A stretch of 64,000 nucleotides of DNA from Escarpia spicata (GCA_963995525.1 OZ023207.1:1230001-1294000); one strand, 5' to 3'. Shown: positions 19,245 to 31,060, counted from the first letter of the stretch. A program made the numbers and translations. Notes: generated by a model from the sequence alone, not told the origin.

Positions 19245-22200
19245 CTCTTCAACATGGCCTACTTTGTGGCAGTCTACTCAGACTCGATCTTCAAGTACCT
19301 GCCACAGAGAGTTGCTGATGTTGAGTTTGATCTCCACTGCAGACGTGGTAGTCGTGTCGCCGACATTCGCAAAGGTAAGATTTGTTTCTGCTTAGATCTG
19401 ATTGTTCAATCAAACAGTTGTGAAGCTTTTCACTGACCACAAAACATTATTTATATATTTATGTTATGACTGATTATTTTTCTCATATTATTGTGTCCAT
19501 ACTGTTCAAGAGACCTAAACGTGATTGTAAATAAAGAAGACAGAGATAATTATTACAGTGAATGTATATAATTGTATGATTTATTCAAAATTTAACAAGT
19601 TTGCCACCCAGAGAATTAATTCAAGGTGGCAGGTGGACAAGGAAGCATTTTGGCTTATCGAGAGGCCAACCCTTTTATCTATGTGTGTCCCGCCCTTCTG
19701 AAGTATGTGTCGATTTTATTTTCTATACATATTCACGCTACTAGCACCCACACAATCAGCAGATAATATGTTTCATTCATTTATAGTCCTTTGTTAAAAT
19801 AAGAACTTTCGTATATCTAATCTATACTGCTCCTTTGCTAATGTAACTTCATGTCCTCTAGTCCTTCTATCTTTCTTAACTGAGAAAAAATATATTTCTA
19901 TAAATATTTTCATAACCATTCAGTATTTTAAACATTTCTATCTGATCTCCTCTCAATCTCCTGGTCTCTAGTGTTGTTAAACTACATTCGTTTAGGCAAA
20001 TTTCATAATTAAGATCCCTCAGTTTTTGTATCATTTTAGTCGCTCTCCTCTGTACTCTTTCTGGCATATCTATGTCCTTCTTGCGATATGGCCTCCACGC
20101 TTGTATACAATATTCTAAATGAGGCCTCACTATTGTTTTGTACACTGATGTTAAACGCACTGGTCTATAGTTCTCTGACTTGTTCCTCGAACCTGTTTTA
20201 AATAACGGTATAATGTTTGCCTCTATCCATTCTAAAGGAACCACTCCCTCTTCTACTGACAAATTGAAAACTGTAGCAAGTGGTACGCTAATTGGTTCTA
20301 CAATATTCACAATGAATGTCCTTCTCATAACATGGAACAATTATAATAAATAGCTGCCTTCACATATACTTTCAGTACTTGCTAAGACAAACCCTCTGGG
20401 TATTGATGCAGTTCTTCTGCATGTCGGGACGAACAACCTGCAATTCATCTGCAACGACATCCGCCAACTGGGAAAGACTCTTGATCAGCACCGGCGACTG
20501 ATTGTAGACACACAGGAGATGTACCCAGGAGTGCCTCTTGTTGTGTCTGCAGTACTCCCCCGGTATGATGAGTGAGTATCGTTAATGTGGTAATGCTACA
20601 ACATTTTAGTATAGCAAAAATGTACACTAATCTGTATTAATGTATTCGATTGGAATCAGATTTTTGTTCATCTGTCTAAATAATAATATAATTGTACTCC
20701 ATTATTGTAAATAACTATGAGTATGAATGCCAGTGAAATATTGTGATATTACAACCACTGTTGAAAGAGTTAGATTCCTTATTTAGAATGTTTTGTGCCA
20801 CTCAAATATAAATAATCATTTTTCTTCTTTTGTTCAGTGACGACCTGTATGAGACTGGCCTTCTGTGGAATGAGCGGCTGCCCCAGGTGACTGCCCAGAT
20901 TCCTGGCGTGTGTTTCTGGGATCGGGATTGCACCCTTACCCAACCCAGACACTTCAGCGTTGACGGTTTACACCCATCGCTGGAGAGCAACACCCTGTTG
21001 CACACGACGACAGCCAGCCGCATTCAACAGATGCTGTCAACTGACAGACGAGGCCAGCACATGTAAGTACAAATAAGAATTGTTATCTTTCTAGAGCTGA
21101 AATTAACATAACATTATGGCTTTCTGTATAGCTTCACCAACTTTTAGGAATTATCGCATTCTTAGTGTTACCTAAAATAGGAAATAGAATAAAATAGACT
21201 ATCAAGAGTGTTAATTTTAGAGAGGTTTTAATTATGGATAGGTGTCCGCTTAGGCAGGTTTCACTGTACTACACTAATTGAAGGTTGATCTGTAAGCAGT
21301 TTTAGATCTGTTAGATATATCAACCCTTTTGTTTTGGAACAAAGTAATTATAATATGAATGTGCTATTGTCTCAGTTTGTTGTATCTTTAAATTCTATAC
21401 AGGGACTGCTTGGGAATTATACATTTTCTAAACTAATTTGTCATTGCAGGGAGGTAGACATGGCAGCTGCGGAGCTGTCCCGCACTCGTGCAGACCATCG
21501 CCGGCGGATGGAGGCCAAGGCACGAGCTAAGGCCTCCAGGACACCACTACCCCCCGTCTACAGGCAGGATCCAACTCCAGTCCGCACGTACGGGAGGTAC
21601 CAGCTGCCCGGTTCAGGCCACCCAGCTGGACCTACCGTACACGTTGACGAGCTGGAGGACCACGTCATCATCAACGTATCAGGAGTCTCCATCGCCGTCC
21701 CTCCGAGACTACTGCATTCATGCTGCACGGTATGTATAATATATCTGTTCAGTTGGTGCTACACGGTATGCATAATGCATTTTTTCATTTGGTGCTTCAC
21801 AGTATGGGCAATCAATTTTTTTCAATTGGTGTTTTATATACGCATTCCAGATTGTATGAAATTTACCATGTACAACTAGGCACAACACTGAGTCATTTTA
21901 TACTATGCTTATTTGATATCTTGTACATTGTTGCATTCCTGCACCACTTGACCAGCCGCGATTGTCAGACGAGAACCCTGCATGAGACGCCACGTCGGAG
22001 GCCAGTGCCGCACTCTCGTGCTGTGCACTGTCCCTTCTGGACTAGAGTCTGCTCGTCAGAGGACGTGTTACTGGAGCACGTTTTGACTGAGAATCACAAC
22101 TTGTGCAGAGGTGCCGAGACGACTGGCGATGGTGACTCATCTGACATGGCGGACGCTACGGTGGTATGTGGAGGTGGAAGTCCTCTAAGCGTAAGTAGTT

Positions 22201-23054
22201 CAGATAACATGACAGGTACATATACTACAGGTGTAGATAATTTAGATAGCTTGACAGGTGGAGCTAAACATACTACATGTGTAGGTAGTTCAGGTAGTCT
22301 GACAGGTGTAGGTGGAGGTAAGGTTACGCCAGGTGTAAGTAACCAAGGTAAATCTGGATATGTATTAACTAGGAATGAATCATTCCAGTCAATATTTCCA
22401 ACGGTAGTCAGATCTAGTAAAGTTGATATTAAATATGGTTCCAATGTTAAGGTTACTTCTACTGATCCCAATAACTATCACTGCCTGCCACCCATGTGTC
22501 AGATAGAGGACATTTTACAGAATGTTAAGGTTACTTCTACTGATCCCAATAACTATCACTGCATGCCACCCATGTGTCAGATAGATGACATTTTACAGAA
22601 TGTTCACATTAATCAAGGAGCAGAAATTGTGCTTGACTATGAATCTTTCTCATTGGAGACAGTTAAACTTTTCAAACAATTTCATGCTGGGAAGATAGTT
22701 CAAGATCAAGTTGGGAAGGAAATTGACTGGGCAGGGCAACAATATTACTTAACAATAGATGCTGTTTCACAGCTTGATCAAAATCATTTACAAACTTATT
22801 TACGCATTGTTCTGGACCACACTGAAAATGAGACAGTCTCTATAGCGGGTAACCAGTATAACATTGACGATCTGACGTTCCTTTTTGGTGAACGTTGGCT
22901 CTCAAATTCTCTTTTGTATCAAATCAGTATAATGCTTAATACAGAATTTCATCATACTAAGACATGGTTGTGGTATGCATCAGATATTCAACTGCAACCA
23001 AATTTGTATGCAAAGATTCATAACAAATTTGCAAGTATTAAAGAAGGGCACTGA
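19245..23054 (+). CDS. five-exon SGNH hydrolase / Ulp1-like protease gene (5' end incomplete)
   Basis: Exons 19245-19374, 20376-20571, 20838-21062, 21450-21729 and 21969-23054 all have AG acceptors and GT donors (GTAAGA, GTGAGT, GTAAGT, GTATGT), with phases 1, 2, 2, 0 that join one open frame. Exons 1-3 encode an SGNH/GDSL hydrolase: block I Ser in VYSDSIFKYLP, block III HVGTNN, block V VDGLHPS. Exon 4 has a basic helix-like segment. Exon 5 has a Cys/His finger-like segment (VHCPFWTRVC...H...H), a Gly/Thr-rich linker, an exact 26-codon duplication at 22442-22597 (NVKVTSTDPNNYHC) and the start of a Ulp1/C48-like domain (DDLTFLFGERWLSNSLL). The frame ends where a 110-bp tandem array begins. The N-terminus is missing or in an upstream exon. 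Function unknown; SGNH domains occur in esterases and in some retroelement proteins. Confidence 0.7.
19876..20340 (-). pseudogene. internally deleted LINE reverse transcriptase in an intron
   Basis: A single open frame joins an N-terminal RT part (VFNLSVEEGVVPLEW, ENYRPVRLTSVY) directly to the C-terminal part (KTIVRPHLEYCIQAWRPYRK, VQRRATKMI, TLETRRLRGDQIEMFK). The whole catalytic core, including the YADD box, is missing. It lies antisense in the first intron of the SGNH/Ulp1 gene. Confidence 0.85.
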
Positions 23055-23525
23055 TTTTGATTATACCTGTTGGGTGGAATAACGGTGCATTAGGTAAGAC
23101 ATTCCAGTACAAATAAACAACACTGCACATCACATAAGGAACAACATTTTAAGAAGGGCACTGATTTTGATTATACCTGTTGGGTGGAATAACGGTGCAT
23201 TAGGTAAGACATTCCAGTACAAATAAACAACACTGCACATCACATAAGGAACAACATTTTAAGAAGGGCACTGATTTTGATTATACCTGTTGGGTGGAAT
23301 AACGGTGCATTAGGTAAGACATTCCAGTACAAATAAACAACACTGCACATCACATAAGGAACAACATTTTAAGAAGGGCACTGATTTTGATTATACCTGT
23401 TGGGTGGAATAACGGTGCATTAGGTAGGACATTCCAGTACAAATAAACAACACTGCACATCACATAAGGAACAACATTTTAAGAAGGGCACTGATTTTGA
23501 TTATACCTGTTGGGTGGAATACCAG
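23041..23525. repeat. 110-bp tandem repeat interrupting the Ulp1-like protease coding sequence
   Basis: Units begin AAGAAGGGCACTGATTTTGA at 23041, 23151, 23261, 23371 and 23481. The first four are complete and almost identical (one G/A difference); the fifth diverges after about 40 bases. Each unit contains the coding-like IIPVGWNN segment and a GTAAGA donor-like site. The near identity points to recent expansion. Confidence 0.9.
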
Positions 23526-24004
23526 ATGGAACTAAAGGGGTGGTGTATTCTAATAACTTTGCACTGGCAATATATTCATTGGACTTTGATATTGTAACAT
23601 GTGCAGACACACTTGGGTGGGGAATACCAGATACAGTTCAGACCATATTTAGAAATGTTTCGCAAACTTTGGGTAAACAAGTTCCTTTATATAATGTCTG
23701 TCATCAGCCACGTGGTAATTCCAATAGTGGTGCACATATTTGCTCCAATCTCTGTGCTCATAAGTACCCGTTACAGACATGTTCATCCATCTGTGGTGTC
23801 TCAGTAATTATAGGTGCCGCACTGGTGTGTTTATACAGGACAGGCTTCTATGGGCTTGCAAGTAAAAATTCACAACTTCTCTCAGATGACATTGTTTATC
23901 TACGTAACATATCTAACTATTCGCATTACTTGAGACGGGTTATTACGCAATGGATAATTATCGGAGCAGTTGATGTGAATATGCTAGTACAGAAAAAAAT
24001 ATAA
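23526..24004 (+). pseudogene. C-terminal part of Ulp1/C48-like cysteine protease
   Basis: Continues the protease domain of the upstream gene: NFALAIYSLDFDIV, ADTLGWGIPD (Asp of the catalytic set) and ICGVSV (candidate catalytic Cys). At the place where a His normally precedes the hydrophobic LAI segment, the sequence reads Asn-Asn-Phe, so the catalytic His seems absent. The frame starts without an ATG after the 110-bp array and ends at TAA 24002-24004, next to an A7 run that may carry a frameshift. Confidence 0.55.
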
Positions 24005-25185
24005 ATCACGTAGGTGCTAGTTCTCATGTGACTAGCAATAAATGTCATCTGCCCACACAAACAACTACTACTACTAGGCTGGCAGGTTATAAACATGTTA
24101 GTATGCACAGACAGCAGGGAAAGGTGGACTCTTATATTCTCCCCTTAAACACTCGGGGCAGTACTGACATGCCTCTCACTCTTGATTACGTAAACATAGC
24201 TGCTCTCATAATTAATAAGCCAGCTGTTTTATTTGTTAAATCCAAATACTTGAGGCTTTCAATAAGGACCCTCAATGGAGAAATAGTAACTAAGCAGTTC
24301 CCATGTTCTCAGGAAGGGAAGCGTGATATTCAGGCTGTAGAAAAAGTACAATCATTTGTGCATTCTGCTGATGCAGTTATTTGGTTGAAGGGTTACATAT
24401 CTTCTGTGACTGGTAAGGGAGACAAACAATCCATATCAGGTTTGGTGACATGTTCTGATTGGCCTACTTGTTTGGATTCTGCAAGAATTACTTTTCATTT
24501 AGGGAAATACTTGCGTCTTATTTGCTTGCTGAAATGTGGTCGTCAGAAAAATATGTTCACTGTTCACCTTCAGGTAAAAAGATCTGCTATTGCAGAAATT
24601 CAAAAAAATGTTGATGGAGAGTCTTACAATAACTGGCTGAAATCTGTTAATTATGTTCGCATTGGTTCTGTTTCCACTGGCATTCCTAGCAGACGTTGTT
24701 TGGATAAAATCGTATTTGACAAGCATATAAAAATCAGACAGAGTAAGAATGTGAGCCTAACAATTAAACGTGATGAGTATATTTTATTTGTTTCAAATGT
24801 AGCCAGACAGGATAACAAACAATTTCATAGAACTGATGATAGCTTCATACCGATTGAGTCTGATGATTTGGAACATTTTGGAAACAAAACTGCAGTAGTT
24901 ATAAATGTGTTATGTGCATCTCATAGATCGGTGTGTAGAAATCAGTGTGGTTGTATGATCTAAGACATGTCACCAAATTTGACAGAATGTCCATATTGTA
25001 ATATGAGTCTCACAAATTACAACCAGTGTGTCAATTGTGAAACTTTGCACACATCACAATGGCGCACGTTAAATGGTCAACAACTGTGTAATGCAGGTGA
25101 TTTATATCACATTACTCGCAAATCACATAGGCCAGAATCCATGTTCTGTCACAGTCTGGGAGCTCAAAATGTTCACCCAATATGA
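24005..25185 (+). pseudogene. continuation of the SGNH/Ulp1 locus: unrecognised protein with Cys-rich tail
   Basis: An open frame from about 23974 (no ATG) reaches TAA at 24961-24963 and continues in the same frame from 24967 to TGA at 25185. The first part (about 320 codons) has no motif I recognise. The last part is Cys-rich: HRSVCRNQCGC before the stop, then CPYCNMSL and CVNCETLH, a likely zinc ribbon. It may join the protease frame upstream by a one-base indel in the A7 run at 23993-23999. Base composition matches the Ulp1 region. The function is unknown. Confidence 0.45.
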
Positions 25186-25304
25186 TGTGTGGCTGGAAAT
25201 TAAAATTGATTTTAAAAATGGATGACTTAGATTATTGGGACATTTTTTAGCATGAACAAAATTCACTATTTTACCCATCAGAGCCTACTCAGATAGGTTG
25301 ACAT

Positions 25305-26210
25305 ATGTCCCGGAGAATGAAAGACAAAATTGATCTGGCTAGAATGACTGGAAAAACAGCACCTATTCAGATTTATATTGCAGAAAATCCTACTAGTATA
25401 CTTACACATGGCGATACTGCCATATCCAGCAAATCTATAAATTTACGTCAAATTTCAAACAGATGTTATTTGATTGACCGTCATTATTTAGGAAAGGGTC
25501 TCTCCGGTTTTAAGGACAAACTTACAAATTCAAATTGGAGGAATGCAGAGATTATTTTGGAGAAACATTATGAATCTGTTCTGATGTTTCAGAGAGGTGA
25601 TGCTCAAGTAAACAGAAATTATCATATTGTTCTTGGACGTTATGAAAATCTCAGTTGTTTGGAAGAGTTTGGTATAATTTGTGGATATGACATAAAACAT
25701 GATCTAAACGCAGCACGTTTCAAAACCAGTATTTTAACTTACTGTGATTCTGCAAATAGGGGCAGAATTGGTATGGCAGCTATTAGTAACTGTGAAATTT
25801 CAGAAGTACATAGAATGCATTTAGAAATTACTATGGCCAACATGCCTTGTCTTGAGAGAAACTGTGTCCATAAACAACATTTGTACATTTTTGATGACAA
25901 CAATGGTTTTTTTCATCTTAGGTCATGCACTTTGCGAAACGGATCCACATTCCAACCAGTTGTGCAACATGACAAGCCATGGGACATCAAAATAGCATGT
26001 GGTGACTTATCATTGAATTCAGATCTGTGTAATTGTTATGCTATAAAGGCTTTAAAAGAAAAGATTATGAGTTATCCCGATCTAAAAATAGTCATTAACC
26101 CGATTTTAACTGCTTTGAAATGTGTTATGCGTAGTTGGCATGAAAGTGTCGGCGCCAGCATGGCGCACTCATTTTGCAGACTCGTTTGTAGACTTATTGT
26201 ATGTAATTAG
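25305..26210 (+). CDS. hypothetical protein, possibly the C-terminal part of the same locus
   Basis: An open frame of 301 codons from an ATG at 25305, in a different frame from the preceding one. It has scattered Cys and His residues (MPCLERNCVHKQH, SDLCNCYAIKALK) but no family I recognise. Codon use and AT content resemble the upstream frames, and it is followed by short 22-bp repeats (GATTAGTTGACTGTTGATTACC, 26220-26265). It may be a separate exon or a frameshifted remainder of a larger transposon-encoded protein. Confidence 0.4.
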   Translation: MSRRMKDKIDLARMTGKTAPIQIYIAENPTSILTHGDTAISSKSINLRQISNRCYLIDRHYLGKGLSGFKDKLTNSNWRNAEIILEKHYESVLMFQRGDAQVNRNYHIVLGRYENLSCLEEFGIICGYDIKHDLNAARFKTSILTYCDSANRGRIGMAAISNCEISEVHRMHLEITMANMPCLERNCVHKQHLYIFDDNNGFFHLRSCTLRNGSTFQPVVQHDKPWDIKIACGDLSLNSDLCNCYAIKALKEKIMSYPDLKIVINPILTALKCVMRSWHESVGASMAHSFCRLVCRLIVCN

Positions 26211-26269
26211 CAGTCAGTGATTAGTTGACTGTTGATTACCGTTGATTAGTTGACTGTTGATTACCGTTG

Positions 26270-26604
26270 TTTACAATGTTGTATTAACATTTCATTAACT
26301 TGGCCAGTTTCAATTTATACTTGATTTGTGTTGTCTTTCTGCATACATATCTGCATAACGGTCATTCTTGTTTATTGAGCGGACACACTTCAGGTTCTGT
26401 ACCAAAGTCGGAAGTTGGGCTAGATTATCGATCATTATTATTAAATAACTTCGTCAATTGAAATCGATGAAAATGTGGTCGGTAACATGAAGACATTATT
26501 ATCGGAAGGCAGTTCTTGAGTGTGCGTGCGCACCGGTAATCTCCCTTCCGGCCGACTGCCAATACTGTGCCCCCCGCAGGGGTAATGTCTATTTCGCAAG
26601 ATCC
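26270..26604. other. non-coding stretch
   Basis: No gene or RNA recognised between the hypothetical frame and the composite repeat. Confidence 0.4.
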
Positions 26605-27135
26605 ACTGATTAGCGACAGCGAGGGCGACAGCGAGAGCAACAGCGAGAGCGACAGCGAGAGTTCGTGATGCTTGTGTGTATTTGGTGTTGTCAGTTGGCT
26701 TTGTAATAAACCCTTATTGTATGTATTGTGTCGTTACAATAATGACACAGCAGTGCTTGCAGCCAGCCTTGTTTTTGTTACACCAAGGTCGCACACCCTG
26801 GCATGGTGGAAGAACATAATTATGATTGTAGCAGCTACTGGACAAGTCCACACATACATCATGACGATTTAAACATCGATCGGAGAAAACAAGATATTCT
26901 CAGATTACTTGTTAAAGAAAAACATATATACTTACACGGAATCATGTTGAAACGTTTGTCCGAAATTATGTTATTCTTATTGCTTACGTAAACGATATAT
27001 TCTCCGAACACATCTTCGTCATCAGTGTCATCCCTAAGTGGATGTTCCGTAAGAAATCGTATTGTGAAGCACCAGCTTATACTCACCCAGTATTTCGACA
27101 CAATGATACGTGATTCATTATGTCATTTACAGTGT
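26605..27135 (+). repeat. composite repeat, copy 2: GA-rich array end, segment B, segment C
   Basis: A short GAGAGC array (26605-26665) is followed by segment B (26665-26975), nearly identical to 30510-30830, and segment C (26978-27135), matching 14951-15110. Segment B contains AATAAACCCTTATTGTA and a TTATTGTA...TACAATAA inverted pair. Confidence 0.8.
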
Positions 27136-28200
27136 GTATTTCGAAATATATGCTTTTTGTGGGTATGATACAACGTTCTACAGCAGTACGCATATGTGTA
27201 TTGTCAAGACTGGTCACCTGAAGACGCTGTTTACAAAAATGTGTTTTACGCTCGATATTGCTCAATTTATTTTAACGTGAAACGCAACGCCCAGGGAGGG
27301 CGAACGTTACAATGGTTGTTATAGTCAAAAAGCATTTGAAACGAAAGTACGATAATTTACTCATATTGGTAAATCAAAACGAGGCATCATCACGTACATG
27401 CGCCGCCATCATCACGTACATCCACTCGGGCTAAGCCTTTCGATTATGTTTGAGAAAAGCCGCCATTGCTAAATACTGGTCGGGAAAAACTTTTTTTTTA
27501 AATGCGAAAAAGATCTGGCCTACGACACTAACAAGTGTCACTAACATTTCCGAGACAGCTGGCTGGCCCAATTTATGTGGTTGCATAATCCAATGGAACA
27601 CAAGTACAGGCTGATGGTCGTGAGAACCAAGGAAAGGAAGGCATGGACCAGTTGGAAGCCACGGCTGCTGGCCCAAGTGACGGTCATGCTGATGCCAACG
27701 ACTCTGAACTGTCGGACATTAATTATGAATCTTATTCAGATTCATAACTGATGTCTAAGATATTGCAGTGATTATATCATCGCTGTTGTCGCTGACCATG
27801 ACTACGATTCTTAATGAACTTTACAAAAGGTGGTTCATGAATGGTTGGCTGCCAGTGTCTGTCGCCTGTTTCAATTAAATAAAATTAAGGATAATTTCCC
27901 CAATCTTAGTTTTTCGTTGTTATTTAAAAAATATTGTTGAAATAATTCTGAAACTAGTTACCTAAAAATTACCAGTCTGCTGATACCTAAAATCGCGTTG
28001 TATGTGTACATATGTTCAGGAAAACACCTGTCTGACATGTGTATTAAAGGATTTTACAGCTGGTAGTACAACTGTGCATTTCTTTCAATATCGTTTAACA
28101 GGCCACTGGTAAAATGCAGACCAGTAACTTTACTGCCGGACCAGCCAATTTGTGAAGTTACTCATCCGGCTGACCAGCACAATGTTAGGGAAAAGGTCGA
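27136..28200. other. non-coding interior between segment C and segment A
   Basis: About 1 kb without a supported gene. In copy 1 the same interval is only about 200 bp, so this copy carries extra sequence or the other has lost it. Confidence 0.4.
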
Positions 28201-28201
28201 A

Positions 28202-28203
<2 letters not shown>

Positions 28204-28245
<42 letters not shown>

Positions 28246-28560
28246 TAAATCACCAACCTGGTACGACTCTTTCCCTACTGCCAGATTTTCACATTGGAAG
28301 TTCTTCGTATATTTCAGATTCACTGACGTCATCCTCTGAAAAATCAATATTTTATGTGGTCTTTTTCGGATCGTGCAGACTTCTCTGGTTTGGGACATGT
28401 CAGATCATTTACAACTACGAAACATATCATTCACCAAATAATAATTGTTATTCTATTGAAATAATCGACCAACCATCAACTTTGACACAATTACCACAAA
28501 TATAATTTTAAAGTTATTAATGTTGTAACGGTGCACAAATCTGACAGACGTTTTCAGAGA
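28204..28560 (+). repeat. (TA)n microsatellite and segment A of the composite repeat
   Basis: A TA run of about 40 bases, then segment A, which aligns with 15307-15645 through CCTGGT(A/T)CGACTCTT, GGAAGTTCTTC and AACGGTGCACAAATC. Confidence 0.85.
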
Positions 28561-28639
28561 AACGAGCGAAGCATTGTGTTTTATGAAGTATGCATTAACC
28601 CCCCTGTCTGAAGTGAGACACCGACTCCAATGCAGTAGA

Positions 28640-30510
28640 TCGGTGTAAGCGGGAGAGCGAGAGCGACACCGAGAGCGAGGGCGACACCGAGAGTGACAGC
28701 GAAAGCGACAGTGAGAGCGACAGCGAGAGTGACAGCGAGAGTGAGAGTGAGAGTGACAGTGACAGTGAGAGCGACAGCGAGAGCAACAAAGAGAGTGACA
28801 GTGACGGTGACAGTGAGAGTGACAGTGAGAGTGACAGTGAGAGTGACAGTGAGAGCGAGAGCAACAAAGAGAGTGACAGTGACGGTGATAGTGACAGTGA
28901 CAGTGAGAGTGACAATGAGAGTGACAGTGACAGTGAGAGTGACAGTAAGAGCGACAGCGAGAGTGACAGTGAGAGTGACAGTGAGAGTGACAGTGACAGT
29001 GAGAGTGAGAGTGAGAGTGAGAGTGACAGTGACAGTGAGAGCGACAGCGAGAGCAACAAAGAGAGTGACAGTGACCGTGAGAGTGACAGTGACCGTGAGA
29101 GTGACAGTGAGAGTGAGAGCGAGAGTGAGAGTGAGAGCGAGAATGAGAGCGACAGTGAGAGCGACAGTAAGAGCGACAGTGAGAGTGACAGTGAGAGTGA
29201 CAGTGAGAGTGACAGTGACAGTGACAGTGAGAGTGGGAGCGACAACGACAGTAGGAGTGACAGCGACAGTGGGAGCGACAACGACACTGTGAGCGACAGC
29301 GACTGTGGGAGCGACAGCGACAGTGGGAGCGACAGCGACAGTGGGAGCGACAATGACAGTGGGAGCGACAATGACAGTGGGAGCAACAGCGACAGCGACA
29401 GTGGGAGCGACAGCGACAATGGGAGCAATATTGAGAGCGACAGTGAAATCTACAGTGACAGCGAGTGAAACAGCAACTGCGAGAGCGAGAGCAACAGTCA
29501 CAGTGATAGCGACAGCGAGAGCAAGAGTGACAGCGAGAGCAAGAGTGACAGCGAGAGCAAGAGTGACAGCGAGAGCATGAATGATAGCGAGAGCAAGAGT
29601 GACAGCGAGAGCATGAGTGACAGCGAGAGCAAGAGTGACAGCGAGAGCAAGAGTGTCTGCGAGAGCAAGAGTGACAGCGAGAGCATGAGTGATAGCAAGA
29701 GCAAGAGTGACAGCGAGAGCATGAGTGACAGCGAGAGCAAGCGTGACAGCGAGAACAAGATTGACAGCGAGAGCAAGAGTGTCAGCGAGAGCAAGAGTGA
29801 CAGTGAGAGCAAGAGTGACAGCGAGAGCATGAGTGTCAGCGAGAGCAAGAGTGACAGCGAGAGCAAGAGTGACAGCGAGAGCAAGAGTGACAGCGAAAAC
29901 AAGAGTGACAGTTAGAGCAAGAGTGATAGCGATAGCAAGAGTGAGAGCGAGAGCAAGAGTGACAGTGAGAGCAAGAATGACAGCGAGAGCAAGAGTGACA
30001 GCGACAATGAGAGCTACAGTGACAGCGACAGCTTTAGCAATAACGAGAGCAATAGCGACAGTGACAGCAACAGCCACAGTGACAGCAACAGTGACAGCCA
30101 CAGCGACAGCAACAGTGACAGCCACAGCGACAGCAACAGTGACAGCAACAGTGACAGCCACAGTGACAGCAACAGTGACAGCCACAGTGACAGCAACAGT
30201 GACCTCAACAGTGACAGCAACAGTGACAGCCACAGTGACAGCAACAGTGACAGCCACAGTGACAGCAACAGTGACAGCCACAGTGACAGCAACAGTGACC
30301 TCAACAGTGACAGCAACAGTGACAGCAACAGTGACAGCAACAGTGACAGCCACAGTGACAGCAACAATTACAGCCACAGCGACAGTGACAGCGACAGCCA
30401 CAGTGACAGCCACAGTGACAGCAACAGTGACAGCCACAGTGACAGCAACAATGACAGCCACAGCGACAGTGACAGCGACAGCCACAGTGACAGTGACAGC
30501 GACAGCGAGA
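28640..30510. repeat. 1.9-kb GA-rich hexanucleotide array (GAGAGC/GACAGT/GACAGC)
   Basis: Imperfect 6-bp units throughout, grading from GAGAGTGACAGT in the left part to GAGAGCAAGAGTGACAGC in the middle and GACAGCAACAGTGACAGCCAC on the right. The hexamer keeps frames open on both strands for up to 634 codons (Ser-Asp/Arg-Val/Leu-Ser types), which is a by-product of the period and not evidence of a gene. Confidence 0.95.
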
Positions 30511-30830
30511 GTTTGTGATACTTGTGTGTATTTGTTGTTGTCCGTTGGCTTTGTAATAAACCCTTATTGTATGTATTGTGTCGTTACAATAATGACACGG
30601 CAGTGCTTGCTGCCATCCATGTTTATGTCACATCAAGGTCGTACAACCTGGCATGGTGGCAGACCATAAATATGATTGTAGCAGTTACTGGACAAGTCCA
30701 GACACGTCATGACGATTTATACATCGATCGGGGAAAACAAGATATTGTCAGATTACTTGAGAAAGAAAAACATATATTCTTACACGAAATCATGTTGAAA
30801 CGTTTGCCCGAAATTATGTCTGATACTCTG
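30510..30830 (+). repeat. segment B of the composite repeat, second copy
   Basis: Matches 26665-26975, including GCTTTGTAATAAACCCTTATT and TGGACAAGTCCA. It begins directly after the GA-rich array, as in the other copy. Confidence 0.85.
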
Positions 30831-31017
30831 TACTACGATTTGCCACTTAATAATGGCAAGATATTACCCCGAGGCCCTTGGGATAAAGCCACACTCTCCA
30901 ACATTGAGATCACCGCATCGCCAACATTTTACAGCAAATCAACAATAGCATTGTAGAGTTATTTTCAAGTGATAATTACAAATCAGTTGTCAGTTGTTGT
31001 CCGACATCTGACAATTC

Positions 31018-31060
31018 AATTCACAGTCAAACCAGTGTTTAACTGGTTTGACAGTGAATT
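31018..31060. repeat. 18-bp inverted repeat with 7-base loop
   Basis: AATTCACAGTCAAACCAG at 31018-31035 pairs with CTGGTTTGACAGTGAATT at 31043-31060 with one mismatch. The perfect dyad suggests a hairpin in DNA or RNA; no gene context was found. Confidence 0.75.

Noticed and set aside
27431..27676. 81-codon minus-strand frame
   Set aside because: No recognisable motif, no splice or promoter context, and no similar frame in the related repeat copy.
28581..30485. Very long open frames (up to 634 codons) on both strands in the GA-rich array
   Set aside because: A 6-bp period without stop triplets keeps several frames open; residue content is a two- or three-letter repeat and no start, promoter or homology is seen.
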